This document shows positions 12,801 to 25,842 of a stretch of 64,000 bases of DNA, piece after piece. Both the position numbers and the translations under genes were made by a program. Where the stretch lies: the NCBI GenBank assembly GCA_950295325.1, contig OX485808.1, forward strand, positions 33,069,180 through 33,133,179, read 5' to 3'. The notes beneath the pieces were generated by a model that was given only the letters and a program-made list of their open reading frames with translations, had not been told where the DNA came from and ran no database searches. This stretch comes from Polytrichum commune (lineage: Eukaryota > Streptophyta > Polytrichopsida > Polytrichales > Polytrichaceae). Numbering within the stretch: the first letter of the stretch is position 1; every line of letters starts with the position of its first letter.

Positions 12801-15800
12801 CAAGAAAACGAACTTGGGCAAGATTCTAGCGACTATGTGCTCAATATGCCAATTCCCACAAGCCACATGCGTAAACAACTACCAACACCAAACATACAAC
12901 CCACATAAATTCTAACTTTTTCATGACACCAACAAAGTACTCCAATGAAATCACATACCTCAAAATATCTAAAGATGGAGCTCCTAATATTGCAATATGC
13001 ACAAACAGAATATCGAACTTCTTTTTTAACTTCAACATGATTCAAAACACTAACAAAGAGAGAGAACAAAGATGAGAAAATAATTTACATTAATGGTTTA
13101 TTCCACAACAACCTATCAAGGGCCCTTGCCCTTGAATTATTTCCTTTGTAGTGTTATTTCCTACCTTCTGGTGCGAGGACAAGTAAACAATGACAAACAA
13201 TTCAACTTCATCATTTTTTTGCATGCAAATCCTCACGGATTAGGTATATCCATACCTTCCACAAAGGCAGCTCTTTACAAAAACAGAGGTAACACAAGAA
13301 AAAATTGCACCCTCATCTAGACAAACCATACGAGTACACGATTGAACCAGAATGGTTACATACGTTCCAAATGATTTGGAACTAACAAACTCGTCATAAG
13401 TCTCGAGGTCTATAAATGCTCACCTTGTAGTCCGGCGCCATCTCCTTCAACACCACCTACAAGAGTATAATTGTTTGCGACAACTTTGCTCCCTTCTCAA
13501 AGAAGCGAAAACCCTCGGGTTGTACAATGATGATCACAACCATGATCACTTAAAATGTACACCTGGAAGACATCATTAGATGCAAAAAAATTTAGTTGCA
13601 GCATTCGGCTAGCATATAGTAAATGCCTCCATTATTGATACTCATACGAAGATGAACAATCACCTGTGAATGTACATTGAAGTTTATATCTCCATGAAAT
13701 GGACCCCATGAATAGAATCTCACCTTATCAAAAGAAGTACCCTTTCGCCAAACACAAGAAAATATCAAGTTGCTTCAAAGTTGGAACACCCCTATTCCAA
13801 CATTCATTGTTGGCTTCCTCAACAACCAATGATCCTAACCCCTGAAAATACACATCAGCAGTCACAACTTCAGTATTCCCGACAAGGATCTATGAAATCC
13901 ACATCGGGGAGATATTTGAAACGAATTTGCGCATCTTCAATCATTGCAATCGATCATTCTGTAAGAGGAGCAATACAAACTTCCCATCCACATGCTACTC
14001 TATCTAGAGCCTCGTGAACCATATCATCACCACTACTAATTTTTTCGAGTGACAACAGTGCAATGATTTCGAGATATAACACTTTCTACATGAACTATCC
14101 TCTAGGCTTGAAGTCTTTCTCGCTCAAATGTGTGGAAGCAGACTTAAAAGTATGCATTTTGAGTGTTCAAACTGTGGAAAAGTTTCCAATCATCTGCACG
14201 AGTACAAAAAGCATGGGAGCCCATTTCCTCACTATCCCGACAACTTCGCTAAGAGTAGGTCGTGAAATGGTCTAAACCCCCTCGGACACTTTTGTACCAC
14301 CAGAATACTAGAGAGAACGAAGAGTATCACATATTTGAAGGCAAGGGTACCAACTATTCTAAGAAACCCAGAAACAATTTGCAGATAAGTCATGTCATAC
14401 GAGGATTTTGGCACATCCACTTCCACTCAAAGAACCCTACACTCCCTAGAGTTGATTGATTTGATGTCAATACAACACACTTATAAAAATAAATAAAACC
14501 AAGTGAACAATATATGGTTCAAGGTTGAGAGGAACAAACTAAATTGTAGAGGTGTGAGCTCCATCTTCCTTCCAAACATGCTATGGATTGGACAATTTCT
14601 AAGATCCTTGTAACAAATCGGTGTCCTATCTTACACAATTCGCAGAGCAATGGATTCAAATACATTCAATTGCATCGAGTCTACTGAACAACAAACTCTA
14701 TACTTCACGTGTCACTGACTGGCCATGGCCACAACTCAATCGAGAACATAATTAAGTTTCAAGTACTAGATGAAGTAACAATATTAGGGAGACACAAAAT
14801 TCACAAATGTCCATAAAATCACTTTCTTCTGGAGCCTGCAATCTGCTTTGAACTTCCTACATCCACACTTGCAATCACTTGCAAACATAGCTTTAAAACA
14901 TATAGGTATTGACTAGGCGTTGCTACGATGAATGGCCCCAGGGAACTGTCACGTAATTGTAGGCAAGAACAAAAAACAATTTGAAAGGTCTGCCTTTGGG
15001 ACAAGAAAATGGACTCAACGCATGATTCTAGCGAGTAGGCGTTTAGAATGCAAATTTCTACCAACAAAGCATACATCCTCTGTACAAATGTCTAAACAAT
15101 TAATGAGAAACCAAGTAGATCCCAACTTTTTTAAGACACTGACAAAACATTTTTCTTGGCATTGACCAAAACCCCCTTACATACGACCTTTCCTTCATTC
15201 ATCCCTACAGAAGCTCCATCCCAACCCGACCACATAGCAAAACACACCAACCCGTGATTCATATTTGTTTATTCCACAGCCTCACCAAGCTACACTAAAT
15301 CCACACAAGAACAAACCCACCTAAGCCCACGAGTTGTAGCCCAAACTGCATTTCCAAGGCCACCCGCACCAATGACAAACAAACAGCTCCGATAGTAGAT
15401 TTCCAATTAAACTTCGTACAAGAACAGATTTTTCTCTATATTTTTGCAAGTTGCCAAACCATCATCATCAACTTGAGAGGCAATCCAAACTAGTCACTTG
15501 AACCCATGGTCATGACCAACGTTGCTGGACGGAAAAGGCCTCACGAGTGGTCTCCTACGTAATCAAAAGAAATCCATTTTCACTAAACGCAAGAAAGTAT
15601 CAAATTGCTTCAAACTTGGACCATTTCAATTCATGCTACTTCATTGTTGGCTTCCTCCACAGCCAACGATCTCAGCTCTTGAAAGTACACGCCAGTGATC
15701 ACAAATTCAATAAACCTGAGAAGGATTTGTTAAACCCACATCGGGAAGACATTAACAACAAATTCACGTAACCTCAATCATTGCAATCGATCATTCTATA

Positions 15801-16650
15801 AGAAGAGCAATACAATCTTCACATCAACTCGCTACAATTCGAGTGTTCAAATCATGGAATAATTTCGAATCATCCACATGTGAGTAAAAAACTAGGGGAG
15901 CCCGTTTCCTCGCTCCCCTTACAACTTTGGGAAGACTAGGTCTTTGTCTTCACATGAAATGATCTAAACCCCCTCAGACACTTTCGTACTGCCATAATAG
16001 ACAGAAAGAAGAGTATCACATATTCGAAGGCAAGAGTACCAACCGTTTTAAGAAACAAAGATGAAACCCCCCCCCCAAGTCATGTCATACAATGATCTTG
16101 GCACATCCACTTCCACTCAAAGAACCCTAAAACTCCCTCATATTGGTTCATAAACCTTGACATGTCAACTCCATTAGAAACAGATGCACATCATAAGCAA
16201 GCAACTTCTAAGGACCCCATCCCCCACCCGATGCTCGAAAAAATTCAACGTTTGTAACAATACACGTAACCACAAGCACTTGAGACATATAAGTGCACGA
16301 GACCGTCAACTCGTATAGAGTTCATCAACCTACACATCCACCTCCGTTCCGGTCAAGAACACATTGGCACTCCTCTCCAACCTGGCCAACACAATGCGCT
16401 TTCCTTTCTACACTCACCTCCACATCCAAGTCCAACTCAAAAGATTGATCATCGCACCACACCACAACCAAATCAACCAACCAACGACAAACGATCTTCC
16501 ACCTCACAAATAACTCAAATCTTGAAGATCACAAATGTTGACAAATGCGACCCAGCAAGAACACGGACCAAATTTTGATGCTCAAATTGAGGAGACGCTA
16601 TTATACAAGTAGGGAGTTTGACTTGCTTGCCTCTTTGAAAAAATCTAACT
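9840..16650. repeat. Diverged duplicated blocks of unknown nature
   Basis: No convincing gene. Several blocks recur in direct orientation at low identity. One block (ttgggccaagaaaacg..gactc.. then caacccacata) is at about 11430-11580, 12780-12910 and 14980-15125. Each is preceded by a block around tacgatgaccaaccc or tacgatgagtggcccc (11370, 12715, 14925). A second, longer unit at about 13730-14460 recurs at 15550-16140, including the conserved ends cacatccacttccactcaa. Open frames are short and change between copies. Best read as an old tandemly multiplied non-coding or dead sequence. Confidence 0.55.
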
Positions 16651-17040
16651 AATTGTTTAAAGGGAATAAAATTACGAACAACTTGCATTCCTCGTCATTT
16701 CCTCTACTTCATCATTGAAGAAATCTTGCACAAATTTCAAGCCACACTTTCTGGCCAAATCAGTTGAATTCCACCATTATTTGTATTTCTGCCTTACACC
16801 TAGTAGAACATTTTTATACAACAATTGGCCAAATTGTTTATTTTGTTGCCATAAGATGGACTTGATCTTGAATGGGTTTCTTTATATCATTGGGTTTCTT
16901 ATATATCACCAATCTGCTTCTGTGTATGTTAATAACTACATCTGGCCAAATTCAAACTGACAACCATGAGAGTTCGACTTGTTAATTTTGGAATCAAAGT
17001 GATTAAGGTTTTAAAGTTTTGAAGTGTGTCATTCATAGAC
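16651..17040. other. Intergenic DNA, nothing recognised
   Basis: AT-rich, no gene or clear repeat seen. An 81-aa open frame at 16715-16960 has no recognisable feature. Confidence 0.5.
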
Positions 17041-17922
17041 CACCATTTCTTTGGGGGGTTTTATTATTCATCGTGGGGCCTGTGACTTGGGCCGAGAGCC
17101 TCCTTGGTTGACAATGTGGTTGGGTGGACCCTCGTCCGCCACATAATTTTAACAACCCTTGACACCTTCTCCCAATGCACGATGAAATTGTCGGTACTTA
17201 TTAAGCTTATTCGCACCGGAAAGCAAGCTCACAAGGTAGCACAATTAGTAGTGCAACACCAGGATAACACAAGAGTGGCGGGACCCGCTTGGAGTGTGTC
17301 GAAATTAGGTGCTTATAGAATCTATAACCTCCCCCCATTAGAAATACTTTGGGGACACAAGCGCCGACGAAGTAGGGCCAAGCAAGCGCCCCTGCTACCT
17401 TGCCCACTCAAAGCCACCAAGCCACTGCGGAAGAAGATCACGTTCCTTCACTTATGCAAATGGAACAAACTCGGCTTGGTGGTCCCTGCACCGTTTATGG
17501 ATTTTTTAATGTACCATACTATTCAGAGTCATGCAAGGCTATAAAATGTTCAAAATACAATTCCTTTCTTACCACACTGGTTATCGCAATTACTGTGTGT
17601 TAGTATGCGGAGTTACGTAATGCTATAACTATTTAATGAGATTGCAATATTCTACTGAGCAAAGTCATTTATGTTCTATAATGTTTGAACAACTAATTGT
17701 ATTGAACTTTCTTTAGTAAAAAGTAAACTCCCGAGTAAGATGTAATTGCACTGCGTGATTTCGAATAGTCGCATGCACTGATTAGGGATAATCTATGTAG
17801 CAAAGCTCAAATAAGGTGTTTGCACAATGTACTTTACTTGCGGAAACCTTCCACTCTTTGTAACAATTTAGAGCATTGAGTAAGTTCTAAATATCAAGTG
17901 ACACCATTATCCCAAGGATTAG
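17041..17922 (+). repeat. Dispersed element F, copy 1
   Basis: About 880 bp that matches 23752-25842 once the hAT insertion there is removed. Shared landmarks are cttgggccgagagcctcctt, gcaagctcacaaggta, tttatggattttttaatgt and caatctatgtagcaaagctc-type sequence. No protein of known family is encoded. The copy holds the uninterrupted target site CTTATTAA at 17197-17204. Confidence 0.75.
17579..17793. mobile_element. MITE family M, copy 1
   Basis: About 215 bp with inverted ends: ggttatcgcaattactgtgt at the left and the related reverse complement (attaggg)ataatc at the right, plus inner inverted sequence GGAGTTACGTAATGC against GCACTGCGTGATTTC. It lies at the same place inside both copies of element F, so it inserted before F was duplicated. 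Confidence 0.65.
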
Positions 17923-18374
17923 TTTGATTGAATGTTCGATTAAGATACGTAATTGAAGTAAGCCCACTTCCCTTGACCCGTATACGTGTAAGAGGTCCAT
18001 TTTTTTGAGCCTGTGGATGTCATCGATAGAGTTTGAGAAATTTCGATGTCCTTTTCAGCAAAAAATAAATAAACATCAAAGTTCATTATGTATGAAATTA
18101 AGCCCATTCGTCATATACATGAAGCCAATTCGAACATGAAGAATGAATTAAAAGAGATTTCTAGGTTGAATAAATGTCAAACATCCCATATGGCCATTTA
18201 ATGAGTACAAGAATCTTCACTTCCGTAATGGATGAGGTATTTATTAGAACTCCAAAACCTGCGAGGAAAGTGACTGTGGCCTCCATTAGGATTTTCTAAC
18301 CATTTATACAAATTATGTGTTTCATATCCTCAGGCTGGTTGGAAAAATTGTTAACCATCAACACAACATCAACA
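17923..18374. other. Intergenic DNA, nothing recognised
   Basis: Unique AT-rich sequence between element F and the 525-bp tandem array; no gene seen. Confidence 0.5.
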
Positions 18375-20475
18375 ACACATTACCAAGATCCCATCAACAA
18401 CAACAACAACCACTCACACATCACATAACTACTGTAAACTCCAGATGGAACCCTTTGGACACCCAGAAATGCAACAACGTATCCAAAACGAAGACACCTT
18501 CGCTACACTAACATGAAACAAAACACAACAAAACAAAACAACACAAAATAGAGAAAGCTAAAGACCAGCCCAGAGGATGTCCTCCCCATCTCAACAATAA
18601 AAGAATCAGCCCAAAAGGCCGCGAATCCCACACACCCAAATCTGAAATTGAATTTTAAAGCTAAACCCTCAACTGATCGCAACTCAAACCCAAGCCAACA
18701 ACACTCCAAACTCTACAGAAAACCATCAACACATCCCAAACCTTCGACACGTTGAAATCTACAAACATTCTTTCTGTCTCCAAGGGCTGGATCACTCACC
18801 ACCACTCCCAAACGCTCCCATTGTCGATCACTGACCACGACATCGCCACCGCAACATATCCCTCCCCTCCACTTCCCTCACCTTCCAAGGATCGCCCCAA
18901 CACATTACCAAGATCCCATCAACAACAACAACAACCACTCACACATCACATAACTACTGTAAACTCCAGATGGAACCCTTTGGACACCCAGAAATGCAAC
19001 AACGTATCCAAAACGAAGACACCTTCGCTACACTAACATGAAACAAAACACAACAAAACAAAACAACACAAAATAGAGAAAGCTAAAGACCAGCCCAGAG
19101 GATGTCCTCCCCATCTCAACAATAAAAGAATCAGCCCAAAAGGCCGCGAATCCCACACACCCAAATCTGAAATTGAATTTTAAAGCTAAACCCTCAACTG
19201 ATCGCAACTCAAACCCAAGCCAACAACACTCCAAACTCTACAGAAAACCATCAACACATCCCAAACCTTCGACACGTTGAAATCTACAAACATTCTTTCT
19301 GTCTCCAAGGGCTGGATCACTCACCACCACTCCCAAACGCTCCCATTGTCGATCACTGACCACGACATCGCCACCGCAACATATCCCTCCCCTCCACTTC
19401 CCTCACCTTCCAAGGATCGCCCCAACACATTACCAAGATCCCATCAACAACAACAACAACCACTCACACATCACATAACTACTGTAAACTCCAGATGGAA
19501 CCCTTTGGACACCCAGAAATGCAACAACGTATCCAAAACGAAGACACCTTCGCTAAACTAACTTGAAACAAAACACAACAAAACAAAACAACACAAAACA
19601 GAGCAAGCTGAAGACCAGCCCAGAGGATGTCCTCCCCATCTCAACAATAAAAGAATCAGCCCAAAAGGCCGCGAATCCCACACACCCAAATCTGAAATTG
19701 AACTTTAAAGCTAAACCCTCAACTGATCGCAACTCAAACCCAAGCCAACAACACTCCAAACTCTACAGAAAACCATCAACACATCCCAAACCTTCGACAC
19801 GTTGAAATCTACAAACATTCTTTCTGTCTCCAAGGGTTGGATCACTCACCACCACTCCCAAACGCTCCCATTGTCGATCACTGACCACGACATCGCCACC
19901 GCAACATATCCCTCCCCTCCACTTCCCTCAACTTCCAAGGATCGCCCCAACACATTACCAAAATCCCATCAACAACAACAACAACCACTCACACATCACA
20001 TAACTACTGTAAACTCCAGATGGAACCCTTTGGACACCCAGAAATGCAACAACGTATCCAAAACGAAGACACCATCCCTAAACTAACATGAAACAAAACA
20101 CAACAAAACAAAACAACACAAAACAGAGCAAGCTGAAGACCAACCCAGAGGATGTCCTCCCCATCTCAACAATAAAAGAATCAGCCCAAAAGGCCGCGGA
20201 TCCCACACACCCAAATCTGAAATTGAATTTTAAAGCTAAACCCTCAACTGATCGCAACTCAAACTCTAGCCTACAATACTCCAAACTCCAGACAACCATC
20301 AACACATCCCAAACCTTCGACACATTGAAATCTGCAAACATTCTTTCTGTCTCCAAGGGTGGGATCACTCACCATCACTCCCAAATGCTCCCATTTTCGA
20401 TCACTGACCACGACATCGCCACCGCAACATATCCCTCCCCTCCACTTCTCTCCCCTTCCAAGGAGCGCCCCAACC
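18375..20475 (-). repeat. Four tandem units of 525 bp
   Basis: Exactly four 525-bp units (junctions at about 18900, 19425 and 19950), the first three nearly identical and the fourth, next to the GC-rich island, slightly more diverged. Each unit has a CAACAACAACAACAA tract and, on the minus strand, an ATG opening MSWSVIDNGSVWEWW directly followed by a consensus-like donor GTG/GTGAGT. The array abuts the GC-rich island at 20480-20880, and the fourth unit flows into it. This looks like repeated duplication of the 5' end of a minus-strand transcription unit, but no downstream exons are recognised. Confidence 0.85.
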
Positions 20476-20880
20476 TGCACAAAACACCAAATTCCTGCCC
20501 GAAAAGCTTGAAACGTTGATGCGGGGGAGGTGGGAACAAGATGTGATTCAACTGGGCTCCACTGCAAATGGCGTACACTCGAGCACGAGAGAGAGAGAGA
20601 GAAATGGCGTTCTGCGAGAGGGCTCCAAGTTGAGACGCGACGGGGGCTATGGAAGCTGCTGTGCTTGTGCTTCCCCGTCTGGGTGTTGTGGAGGAAGGAC
20701 GCCAGGGACGGGCCGGGCCGGGTGGGAGACAGACGGGGACGCAGAGGAGCGGGTCGGGCGGCGTGGCCCGGGCACGGGGAGGTCAAGTGGTACGTCGGGA
20801 AGGAAGGTGGGAGGAAGGGGGCGCCGGGTGACGTCAGCGGGGTGGGGGACGTGTAGTTCATCCGTTACTTTCTAGAACCT
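20476..20880 (-). promoter_or_regulatory. GC-rich promoter-like island with CRE and HSE-like sites
   Basis: The most GC-rich and CpG-rich stretch of the left half. It has a GA/CT tract (gagagagagagag, 20587-20600), a perfect TGACGTCA palindrome at 20829-20836 (bZIP-type site) and TTCTAGAA at 20670+200, i.e. 20870-20877 (heat-shock-element half-site pair). Orientation towards the 525-bp repeats (minus) is inferred from the coding-like ATG and donor there. Long open frames on both strands look like consequences of base composition. Confidence 0.45.
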
Positions 20881-23324
20881 TTGTTGTTGCTTGCGCCCAA
20901 CGGCGACTGGGGAGTGGCCACGTAGTCAGCTACTTAGTAATAATCATCGACATGACTTAGGTTATTAGTTGAGTGGGGAGGGACTTAAGTGTCACACTAA
21001 TTAAGATAGGTGGGCTTTAAATGCTTACTTTTTTCCAACCACACTTGATGATCCCAACTAGTGTGTGTCACTACTCTGGGAGTTACACGGTGCAATAACG
21101 TCTTACTTGGGAGTTCAATGTTCCTTAACGAAAGTTCAATTGGATATTATAGGCTATATAAATGACTTTGCTTGGTAAAATGCTATGTTCTCGTTAAGCA
21201 ATGCGTGACTCCAAATAGTAACACACAGTAATTAAGATAAATCAGTCTAGCCCACTTCTCCTAGGATATGAAACACTCGATTAGTACCTATGAGATGGTT
21301 TAGCAAGTCTAAATCAAGGCCATGGACCACTTTCCTCGTAATATTTGGAGCTCATGTGAATATCTTATTTATTATCAAAGTGAAGATTCTTGCACTTGCT
21401 AAATGGCTCCTAAATGGTCATATGTATCCCCTTCCCCAAAATTATGTTTAGTTTTGGAGCCTAAAATGGATATCATATTTTGAACACCGGTCTCATTTAT
21501 ACATGCGTCTTTTTGGTATATGTTCACAAAATCACACCAAACCATGTACTATTGAAATACAAGTGTTTGATTAGCATAAGTAATTGAATTAGGCATGTCT
21601 ACCTTAGATACCCAAATGATACGAACTCGACATTGGTGAAAACTCGCTTTCTACAAATTTGATGTTGCTTCATCCTACATTATTGTATTCATCTTAATTT
21701 GGAGTCTCTATGTATGATTTAGGCATTTATTTGACTAAATATAGAAACGCTCAAGCTCTATATAGCAATCAATGTTTTCACCCTCCACTTTGGAAGATGC
21801 TCCGGAACATCACCCTATAGTGGGTTGAACAAAATTCTACAAATTTTGAAGGTATTTATTGATCGATTATTCACGATTTAAAGATTCACACTTGATAAAT
21901 GAAAAATAAATTATTTGTAGATTAAGTGCGGGCAACTTCCTTTGACATGATTCCCATTCTTTTCGCAAGATATGTTGTTTGCCATTACGGAAGGCAACTG
22001 CTTAGAATAAAGCCTTGTCAAAATTGTCGTGTAGCACAATGCAAGGCTGACCTCACCTATTGACGTGTCCATTTTGGTAAAGTAGACATCATAGATTCGG
22101 AAAACGCCCAGCGGTGACTAAGAAGTGTCCATGTAGTTAGGGTGAATGGCTACTATCTTATGGACATGACTTAGGTCAAGTGAATAGGGAGGAATTAGTG
22201 GTTGGAAAATGTAATGTGGGTTGGAGAATGATCTCCAAATTTGAAGAGCTTTTTCTTATCATGTAGGATTTTATTTATTTTTTCACAATTCAAAGCCTTG
22301 GATTTTTTTAATGAAAAATCTCGTAGAATGATTTTTGGAGAATTATTACTTTGAAGAATTTTCCACATTATTTGTAATGTTTGTTGCTTGTGTTTAACAT
22401 CAACCGAGGTGTGATCACGTGGTCATGATGAATAACTTAGGGCAAAATATATGGCCAAATACACAAATTCTACAAGCCTCACCAAATACGTTTGGTTTAT
22501 GTGCTTTGCTTTTGTAAACTATTATATTCCACGGGGAAGGGATAATTTTTTATCTTGATTTTTTTTATTAAATCTCGCATTTGACATAAATGATCAAAAT
22601 ACAAGGTATGTGTTTGTATCCAAGGGCATCCAATTTGTGTCTTTTAACCCAAATTATAACTAATTCCAAATTTTCTATCATTGTGAAACTATCAAAACAA
22701 TGCATAACTTTTACATAGCATTGCTTTTGACATAATCAACCAAATATTGAAAGCACGTAGTTCAAAGCAGGGGGGCACTAGCAAAAAAATAAAGAACGAA
22801 CTACGTGTGATAAAATATAGGATTTTGTATATTAATTAAGGGTACAAAATGTAAAATAATGCTCTAGGTGTGTGAAACATTTATGCATGTAATGTAGTAT
22901 TTGACATAACATCATCAAATTACGTAAGTGGTATATATAAAATATCATGGAAATAAGGGGAGTAGATATGACTATTCACATACCTTGCATTTTAGTAAAG
23001 AATAATGGATGTATAATTATTGAATTTACATGAAGAATTCAGGAATAATTGAAGTCAGTTGTAAAATCATCACCCCCAACTGTTTATGTGTCAGGGTTTC
23101 ATTCTTCTTTGTCTTCGTAAGAGTTTCCACCCAATGAATGGAGTTTATAAATTATAATACAACCAAAGTAACGGACTATAATGGCTTATGATTGACGGAA
23201 GTTAATATCCACTTGACGGTCCAGTTGGAAGAAAAACTCGAGACTACATAATACTACATTCTAAAACAAGGAAGAAACTCAAATACAATGAACAACAAAG
23301 CAAGGTGCCCAATATTGTCACACA
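20881..23324. other. Intergenic DNA with short diverged repeats
   Basis: No gene seen. A block near 20885-20990 (caacggcgactgg..catgacttagg) recurs loosely at 22105-22190. A stretch at 22760-22860 (ggggcactagcaaaaa, acgtgtgataaaatatagg) resembles 35215-35290. Contains a family M MITE. Confidence 0.5.
21047..21243. mobile_element. MITE family M, copy 2
   Basis: About 197 bp. The left end (gatgatcccaactagtgtgt, then GGAGTTACACGGTGCAATAAC) is the approximate reverse complement of the right end (GCAATGCGTGACTCC, acacacagtaattaagat). It shares the inner motif of the copies at 17579, 25507 and 42191 but is not inside element F. Confidence 0.6.
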
Positions 23325-23481
23325 TACTATAGAGGGCTCCCTCTTTCATCTTTACATGTGCTGGAATGTAGTTACCACGTGGGATACAAGTGGGCCGTGT
23401 TGAATGTGAGCATCATACTATACCTGGCAAATTTTGAAGGAAAATAATGAACTTCTATCGGAATAGGGAGCCCTCTATGTA
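23325..23481. mobile_element. MITE family H, copy 1
   Basis: About 155 bp bounded by TATAGAGGGCTCCCT at 23328 and AGGGAGCCCTCTAT ending at 23478. The interior (caaattttgaagg, gtgagcatcat, gtgggatacaagtgggcc) is present inverted at 34168-34345. Non-coding. Confidence 0.7.
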
Positions 23482-23922
23482 CGGTTACCTAGAGATATAA
23501 CTATGTTCTTGAATATTAGATTATTCTTAAATCATGGACGCCGGTTTTACTTTGGTGTTCCCTAGACATTGCACGATGCATACTTTAAGGGTTACGCTAA
23601 TGTATTACACTCCACTTGAAAAGTCACAACTTTCAAGACAGCCGGATGTGCACGAATCCACCTTTTTTTCTTTTTTTTCTTTTTTTCTTTTTTTTGGGTG
23701 AAGGTGTAATCTTGGGCTATGTACCACAAATGCCGGCTCCGACTCCATGCCACCACCATTTTATTTGTCATCGTTGTTGTTGTTATTCATTGTGGGGCCC
23801 ATAACTTGGGCCGAGAGCCTCCTTGGTTGACGATGTGGTTGGGTGGACCCCGTCCTCCACATATTTTTAACAACCCTTGACACCTTCTCCCCACGCATGA
23901 TGAAAGTGTCGGTACTTATTAA

Positions 23923-25125
23923 CAGGGGTGTTTTTTCACAAGGTCCCTAACATGTCTAGGGACATGTTCACAAAAAAAAACATTTCCAGTGGACGGGTTC
24001 TTAGAAAATGAACCGGTTTTGGGACGTGTCAAATTCACTTTGGACGGGTTCTAAAAATAACATTTTTTAAATTAAAAAAATGGTATAAATATCAATTACG
24101 TTATGTCATATATGACATGTGATTATAAGCATAATGCAATCAAACCACTAATACCCAATCAAACTATCAATCTTGAAGTGCTTGATTCACCTGCATACAT
24201 TAATTCATCAACCACAAAATTTAGAACCTTTTTAACATAATGTCAAAGATTACAATTGAAGGTAAACTTAGTAATTGAATAAGAATTAGTATATATAAAC
24301 ATGTTAAAAAGTTTTAAAATAAAGAGCTACTTACCCTTCAAAGAAGTGGATGAATTCTCCTATCCTTCATGTTTCTCCAAACAAGCATCACTGCATTCCA
24401 ATCGATGTTTTCAACTGGAATATTTGCACATGAAATGCGCATCAAAGCATCCAAATCCACCATCTTAGGCACATGTAAGGCTCAAATATCTACTCATACA
24501 TTGACCCAACAACTTACAAGCTCAACCCTGCAATTTGCTAGGGTTTAACTCGAATTGACAGAACTTTCCTGCACATCCCTCGAATCTGCACTCAACCCAC
24601 AACAAAAGAGAGGAATAAGACTCTCAAGATTTAGGATGCTAATGAATCGAACATATGCAACTGAAAGCTAAAGCAACTGAGAGACCGGTGAGAGATAACT
24701 TGATTGCAGTCGTCAAATGAACCGGTTGAGTTTGAGTGACTGAGTCTAGTTCAGTTTCTCTGAACTAGTCTGTGGACAAACAAACAAAATGGGGCAGTGG
24801 CAGGCTGGCAAATTGGTAATTATAATAGAAAAAGAAGAAATGAACGAAGATAGTAAGATACTATTGTTTCCAAGTGGCAAGTGCACCAATCACATGCCGA
24901 CATCTTTCGGGTTATCTTTATCGATTTGTTTTTTCCTTTAACCTTTTCATGGACGGGTTGGTTTAGAAATTACCGGTTTTGGGACGGGTTGTTTTTTCTT
25001 CAACCTTTCCATGGACGGGTTGGTTTTGAAATTACGGGTTTTGGGACGGGTTGCAATTTTTTTTGCCTTTCAATTCGAGGTTTTGGGACGTGGACGGGTA
25101 AAAACTTTGTGAAAAAGCAGCCCTG
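23923..25125. mobile_element. Non-autonomous hAT transposon
   Basis: Terminal inverted repeats CAGGGGTGTTTTTTCACAAG and CAGGGCTGCTTTTTCACAAA, flanked by a perfect 8-bp target duplication CTTATTAA (23915-23922 and 25126-25133). The hAT superfamily has 8-bp duplications and CAGGG-type ends. Both subterminal regions are packed with GGACGGGTT or TTTTGGGACG repeats, the usual place for transposase-binding sites. No transposase frame is present, so it would need a helper. The empty site is preserved in the paralogous element at 17197-17204. Confidence 0.93.
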
Positions 25126-25506
25126 CTTATTAATCTTATTTGTTGGAAAGCAAGCTCACAAGGTAGTACAATTGGTGCAACACCGGGACAATACAATATG
25201 TGGCGGGCCCCACTCGAGGTGCATTGGAATTCGGTGCTTATATAATATATAACCTCCCCCATTAGGCAAAATTTGGGGACACGAGCGCCAACGAAGCAGG
25301 GCCAAGCAAGTGCCCGTGTTACCTTGCGCACTCAAACCCACCAAGCCAATTCGGAAGAAGGTTCCAATCCTTCTGCAAATGGAACAAACGCGGCTTGGCC
25401 TTTGTTGGAGTCCCTGCACCGTTTATGGATTTTTTAATGTCCCATACTATTCAGAGTCGTGCAAGGCTATTAAATGTTTACGATACAATTCCTTTCCTAC
25501 TACACT

Positions 25507-25686
25507 GGTTATCCCAATTAGTGTGGGTTCCTATGCGGAGTTACGTAATGCGATAATAATTTAATGAGATTGCAATATTCTATATGAACAACAGTATTGA
25601 ACTTTCGTTGGTGAATATCGAATTCATGAGTAGTTGTTATTGCACTGCGTGATTTCAAATAGTAACACGCACTAATTGAGATAATC
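25507..25686. mobile_element. MITE family M, copy 3
   Basis: About 180 bp inside element F copy 2, at the position equivalent to 17579-17793. Ends ggttatcccaattagtg and cactaattgagataatc are inverted copies of each other, with inner GGAGTTACGTAATGC against GCACTGCGTGATTTC. Confidence 0.7.
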
Positions 25687-25842
25687 TATGTAGCAAAGCT
25701 CAACTAAGTTGTTTGGACAATGCTAAACATAAACGACTTTACTTGCGAAAACCATCCACTCTTTGTAACAACTTAGAGCGTTGAGTGACTCTAAATAGCA
25801 TGTGACACTAGATTTCTTAATTGGTGTAGTGGTCCCAAGGAA

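Larger units (their letters stand above)
23752..25842 (+). repeat. Dispersed element F, copy 2 (split by a hAT element)
   Basis: Same sequence as 17041-17922, interrupted by a 1203-bp hAT-type insertion plus 8-bp duplication at 23915-25133. Outside the insertion the two copies align end to end with scattered differences and a few short gaps, so both are old. Product unknown. Confidence 0.75.

Noticed and set aside
18503-20368. Repeated 68- and 94-codon frames in the 525-bp units
   Set aside because: They recur because the DNA recurs; neither shows a recognisable protein and both overlap on opposite strands. Only the ATG-donor layout is kept as a finding.
20271-20861. 196-codon minus-strand frame and several plus-strand frames in the GC-rich island
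   Set aside because: Composition-driven, proline/serine or glycine/arginine rich, with no domain and with overlapping frames on both strands.
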